From Lysinibacillus fusiformis (GTDB lineage: Bacteria > Bacillota > Bacilli > Bacillales_A > Planococcaceae): a DNA stretch of 64,000 nt. The position numbers and the translations under genes were made by a program. The stretch's first letter is position 1. Every line of letters starts with the position of its first letter. The notes under the pieces are model-generated. The model ran no database searches. It worked only from the letters and a program-made list of their open reading frames with translations, and was not told where the DNA came from. The stretch is taken from positions 806,001-870,000 of the forward strand of contig NZ_CP070490.1 in assembly GCF_016925635.1 (NCBI RefSeq). Direction: 5' to 3'. Shown in pieces: positions 60,531 through 64,000 of this stretch.

Positions 60531-61486
60531 TGTTCCTCCCTTACTAACAGCTGAAAAGCACCTTTCCCTACATCAACTGTTTTTTCCTTCTGGCCATCCT
60601 TTATAAAGTACAATGTGTGATCGTCATAGCCAGCGACAACAATATAATCTTTAAACTGATTCACTACAAAGGGATTTGCTCCAACCTCTTGCTGCCATTT
60701 GATATGACCATCAAAATCAGCCACATATAACTCGTTGTGACCATGACTTACAACAAGAACGGCATCTTTGGTCTTTTTTAACCCTACTGGCATCAAAGGC
60801 ATGTCAATCTCTCCATGCAGTTGGCCTGTAGTCAAATCATATTTTTTAACTGAACTATTTGGCTTACTTCCTTCTCCATGACCGCCTATCCATAGTTCAT
60901 GTGTTTCTTCTAGGACAGCTATTCCATGTGCAGATTTTTGAATCGGCCACTCTTGCTCAATAGTCAAATCCTTCATATTTAACACAGATAATTTTGTATC
61001 TTTAAAATTAATAACATACAGTTTATCCCTATAAGATGCCATTGACATCGGATAATTGCCAAGCTGTTGTGTGGCTAACTGATTGCCTTCTTGATCAAAG
61101 CTTGTCACTGTATTGGTTTTACTATTCGTGATAAAAAATTGCTTGATGTTGTCATCGTAGTATACATTGGTCGTACCAATCTCTACTTTTTTTGAATAGA
61201 GCTTTTCTCCAGTTGATATTGTATAGACGTCTATGTTATTTAATTGGTGTCCATATAATAAAACTTGGTCATCTCCTAATAGGATGGCCCCTGAATAAGC
61301 TTTATCAAATAACCATGTTGCAAGTACATTGCCATCCTCATCAATAAAATCTAATGATGGTTCTTGTATGTTTAATGAAGCTATAAAACTTCGTTCCCTT
61401 TCAATGGGTTCATATGACTTTTCAGCGCAACCCGCTAACCATAGAATTTGTAGTAACGAAAAAATGAAGAATGCCCATTTTTTCAA
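60527..61486 (-). CDS. YncE-like beta-propeller lipoprotein
   Basis: 319 residues from a TTG at 61486 (MKKWAFFIFSLLQILWLAGC), 6 bp behind GAGGTG. Lipobox LAGC with Cys20. The rest is a seven-bladed propeller with repeats like VYTISTGEKLYSKKVEIG and KYDLTTGQLHGEIDMPL, as in YncE/40-residue YVTN repeats. Extracellular, membrane-anchored. First gene of the unit with RR, HK and the YtkA lipoprotein; it may act as accessory sensor or binding protein. Confidence 0.82.
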   Translation of the reverse strand: MKKWAFFIFSLLQILWLAGCAEKSYEPIERERSFIASLNIQEPSLDFIDEDGNVLATWLFDKAYSGAILLGDDQVLLYGHQLNNIDVYTISTGEKLYSKKVEIGTTNVYYDDNIKQFFITNSKTNTVTSFDQEGNQLATQQLGNYPMSMASYRDKLYVINFKDTKLSVLNMKDLTIEQEWPIQKSAHGIAVLEETHELWIGGHGEGSKPNSSVKKYDLTTGQLHGEIDMPLMPVGLKKTKDAVLVVSHGHNELYVADFDGHIKWQQEVGANPFVVNQFKDYIVVAGYDDHTLYFIKDGQKEKTVDVGKGAFQLLVREEQ

Positions 61487-61678
61487 CTTTATCACCTCTG
61501 CCCCTTTACTATACTTCACAATTGTGAAATTCGGGTGAAACTTGGAAGGTAAATTTATGACAAACCATGAAAATACATTTCACATTTCAGGCTCACAATC
61601 CCTCTATCAGTTCAATCATCCAACCAATATTTCCGTCCTTACATATATTACAAAGATAATGGTAAGGAGGAATATAGT

Positions 61679-62764
61679 ATGATTTCCATTAGCTTATGTA
61701 TGATTGTAAAAAATGAAGAAGATGTTATTGGTCGATGTCTTGAATCCGTCAAAGATCTAGTAGATGAAATTAATATTGTCGATACTGGATCAACAGATAG
61801 TACAAAACAAGTGGTTGCACAGTATACAGACAGAGTTTTTGATTTTAAATGGATACATCACTTTGCAGCAGCACGAAACTATTCCTTTCAACAAGCAACA
61901 AAGGAATACATCCTCTGGCTAGATGCAGATGATGTTTTTCTAGAGGAAGATCGACAAAAATTAAAGGCACTCAAAGCATCTCTAACCTCTAATGTAGATG
62001 CTGTTTCAATGAATTATCATTTAAGTTTCGATCATGAGGGTAATGCAGACGCCTTAATAAGAAGATATCGTCTAGTCAGAAGAGAAAAACAATTTCAATG
62101 GATTGGTGCAGTTCATGAATATTTAGAAGTCGGTGGCGTGTTGTTTGATAGTGATGTCGCCGTTAGCCATTTACCGTTAACCCACGATCACGCCCGAAAT
62201 ATTACGATTTATAGACAACTGATTGAAGCAGGAGAAACACTATCACCACGTGATACATTTTATTTTGCTAATGAATTAGTAGATCATGGTCAATTTGAGG
62301 AAGCTATTTACTATTATGAATTATTTTTAACCTCCAAATTAGGCTGGGTAGAAGATAATATTCGTGCCTGCTTAAAATTAGCAGATTGCTATTCCCATTT
62401 AAATGATAAAGAAAACAACTTCAATGCTATTTTACGAAGCTTTGAATACGATGTTCCCCGCCCCGAAGCCTGCTGTCGCCTAGGCTATCATTTCATGGAG
62501 CAATACAAGAATTACGAAGCAATTTTTTGGTACGAGCAAGCACTTGTTATTAAACAAAAATCAAACGCTCCTTTTCAAAACAAAAGCTTTTCTACATGGC
62601 TCCCTCACCTACAGCTCTGTGTGCTTTACGACCGCTTACAACAATATGAACTAGCCAATGCACATAATGAATTAGCTGGCTCGTTCATTCCAAATGATCC
62701 AAAAATTCTACACAATAAAGAATATTTCAAGCGTATTTTAACAATCAATCAAAATGACTCTTAA
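61679..62764 (+). CDS. Family 2 glycosyltransferase with TPR-like C-terminus
   Basis: 361 residues, start ATG behind AAGGAGG. GT-A domain (1-230): SLCMIVKNEEDVIGRCLESV, INIVDTGSTDSTKQV and the metal-binding LWLDADDV (about 78-85). The C-terminus (about 230-350) holds TPR-like helices (FEEAIYYYELFLTSKLGW, YHFMEQYKNYEAIFWYEQAL). Relatives glycosylate proteins or peptides (for example SunS-like). It precedes the collagen-like gene by 180 bp, same strand, and may glycosylate its Thr/Ser residues (inference). Confidence 0.88.
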   Translation: MISISLCMIVKNEEDVIGRCLESVKDLVDEINIVDTGSTDSTKQVVAQYTDRVFDFKWIHHFAAARNYSFQQATKEYILWLDADDVFLEEDRQKLKALKASLTSNVDAVSMNYHLSFDHEGNADALIRRYRLVRREKQFQWIGAVHEYLEVGGVLFDSDVAVSHLPLTHDHARNITIYRQLIEAGETLSPRDTFYFANELVDHGQFEEAIYYYELFLTSKLGWVEDNIRACLKLADCYSHLNDKENNFNAILRSFEYDVPRPEACCRLGYHFMEQYKNYEAIFWYEQALVIKQKSNAPFQNKSFSTWLPHLQLCVLYDRLQQYELANAHNELAGSFIPNDPKILHNKEYFKRILTINQNDS

Positions 62765-62853
62765 AAAATTTCAATAACCAACTAAAAAGTTTTAGCTCAT
62801 ATTCATATGATAAACATCCAATTATCTTAAAAACAGTTGCAACGAATCTATAA

Positions 62854-64000
<1,147 letters not shown>

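Overview
The window is 64 kb of a low-GC Gram-positive chromosome. Gene content and order match endospore-forming Bacillales, and protein sequences and composition look most like Lysinibacillus (inference from reading, no search was run). Support comes from the cggR-gapA/pgk-tpiA-gpmI-eno glycolytic cluster, the trxB-nudix-rapZ-yvcK-whiA-crh string next to clpP, the hprK-lgt-ppaX-yvoF string, a CotF-type coat protein and an exosporium-like collagen protein.

Layout. 1-5.25 kb: 3' end of an alkaline phosphatase, then dltX-A-B-C-D (the 45-aa dltX is easily missed) for D-alanylation of teichoic acids. 5.25-5.88 kb: a 560-bp structured non-coding repeat bracketed by two copies of a terminator hairpin. 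5.9-8.7 kb: soluble chemoreceptor and a small accessory patch with a duplicated enolase 3' end fused to an orphan ORF, a DUF6241-like protein and a tyrosine recombinase remnant. 8.7-16.4 kb: glycolytic genes under CggR. 16.4-21.9 kb: small proteins, a MocR-like remnant, a secreted S9 peptidase, LemA/TPM pair and CotF-like protein. 21.9-24.3 kb: polar amino acid ABC transporter. 24.7-30.8 kb: tRNA-Arg, clpP, crh, whiA, yvcK, rapZ, nudix, trxB. 31-38.3 kb: TPR protein and the complete hisZGDBHAFI-type operon (hisA is not present in this run; hisZ, G, D, B, H, F and I are seen). 38.3-43.2 kb: Fur-like sites with a small Cys protein, the second repeat copy, yvoF-ppaX-lgt-hprK and a c-type cytochrome. 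43.3-48.1 kb: YitT, EAL-HDOD, DedA and acyl-CoA ligase genes. 48.2-53.1 kb: a Bce-type peptide-resistance module (two-component system, ABC transporter and one unknown gene). 53.2-57.8 kb: lplJ, yhfH, a decayed third repeat copy, yhgE and its TetR regulator. 57.9-61.5 kb: a second two-component system flanked by two lipoproteins. 61.7-64 kb: a glycosyltransferase and the open 5' part of a collagen-like gene.

Most genes are conserved housekeeping genes. The less ordinary material is (i) three related structured repeats, all between convergent genes, two of them flanked by duplicated terminator hairpins, (ii) the duplicated eno 3' end with a recombinase remnant, (iii) matched TGACC-N13-GGTCA operators before the TetR gene and yhgE, (iv) an 11-bp periodic direct-repeat array before dlt, (v) Fur-like boxes before a small Cys protein, and (vi) the collagen-like gene with its near-perfect tandem repeats next to a glycosyltransferase.
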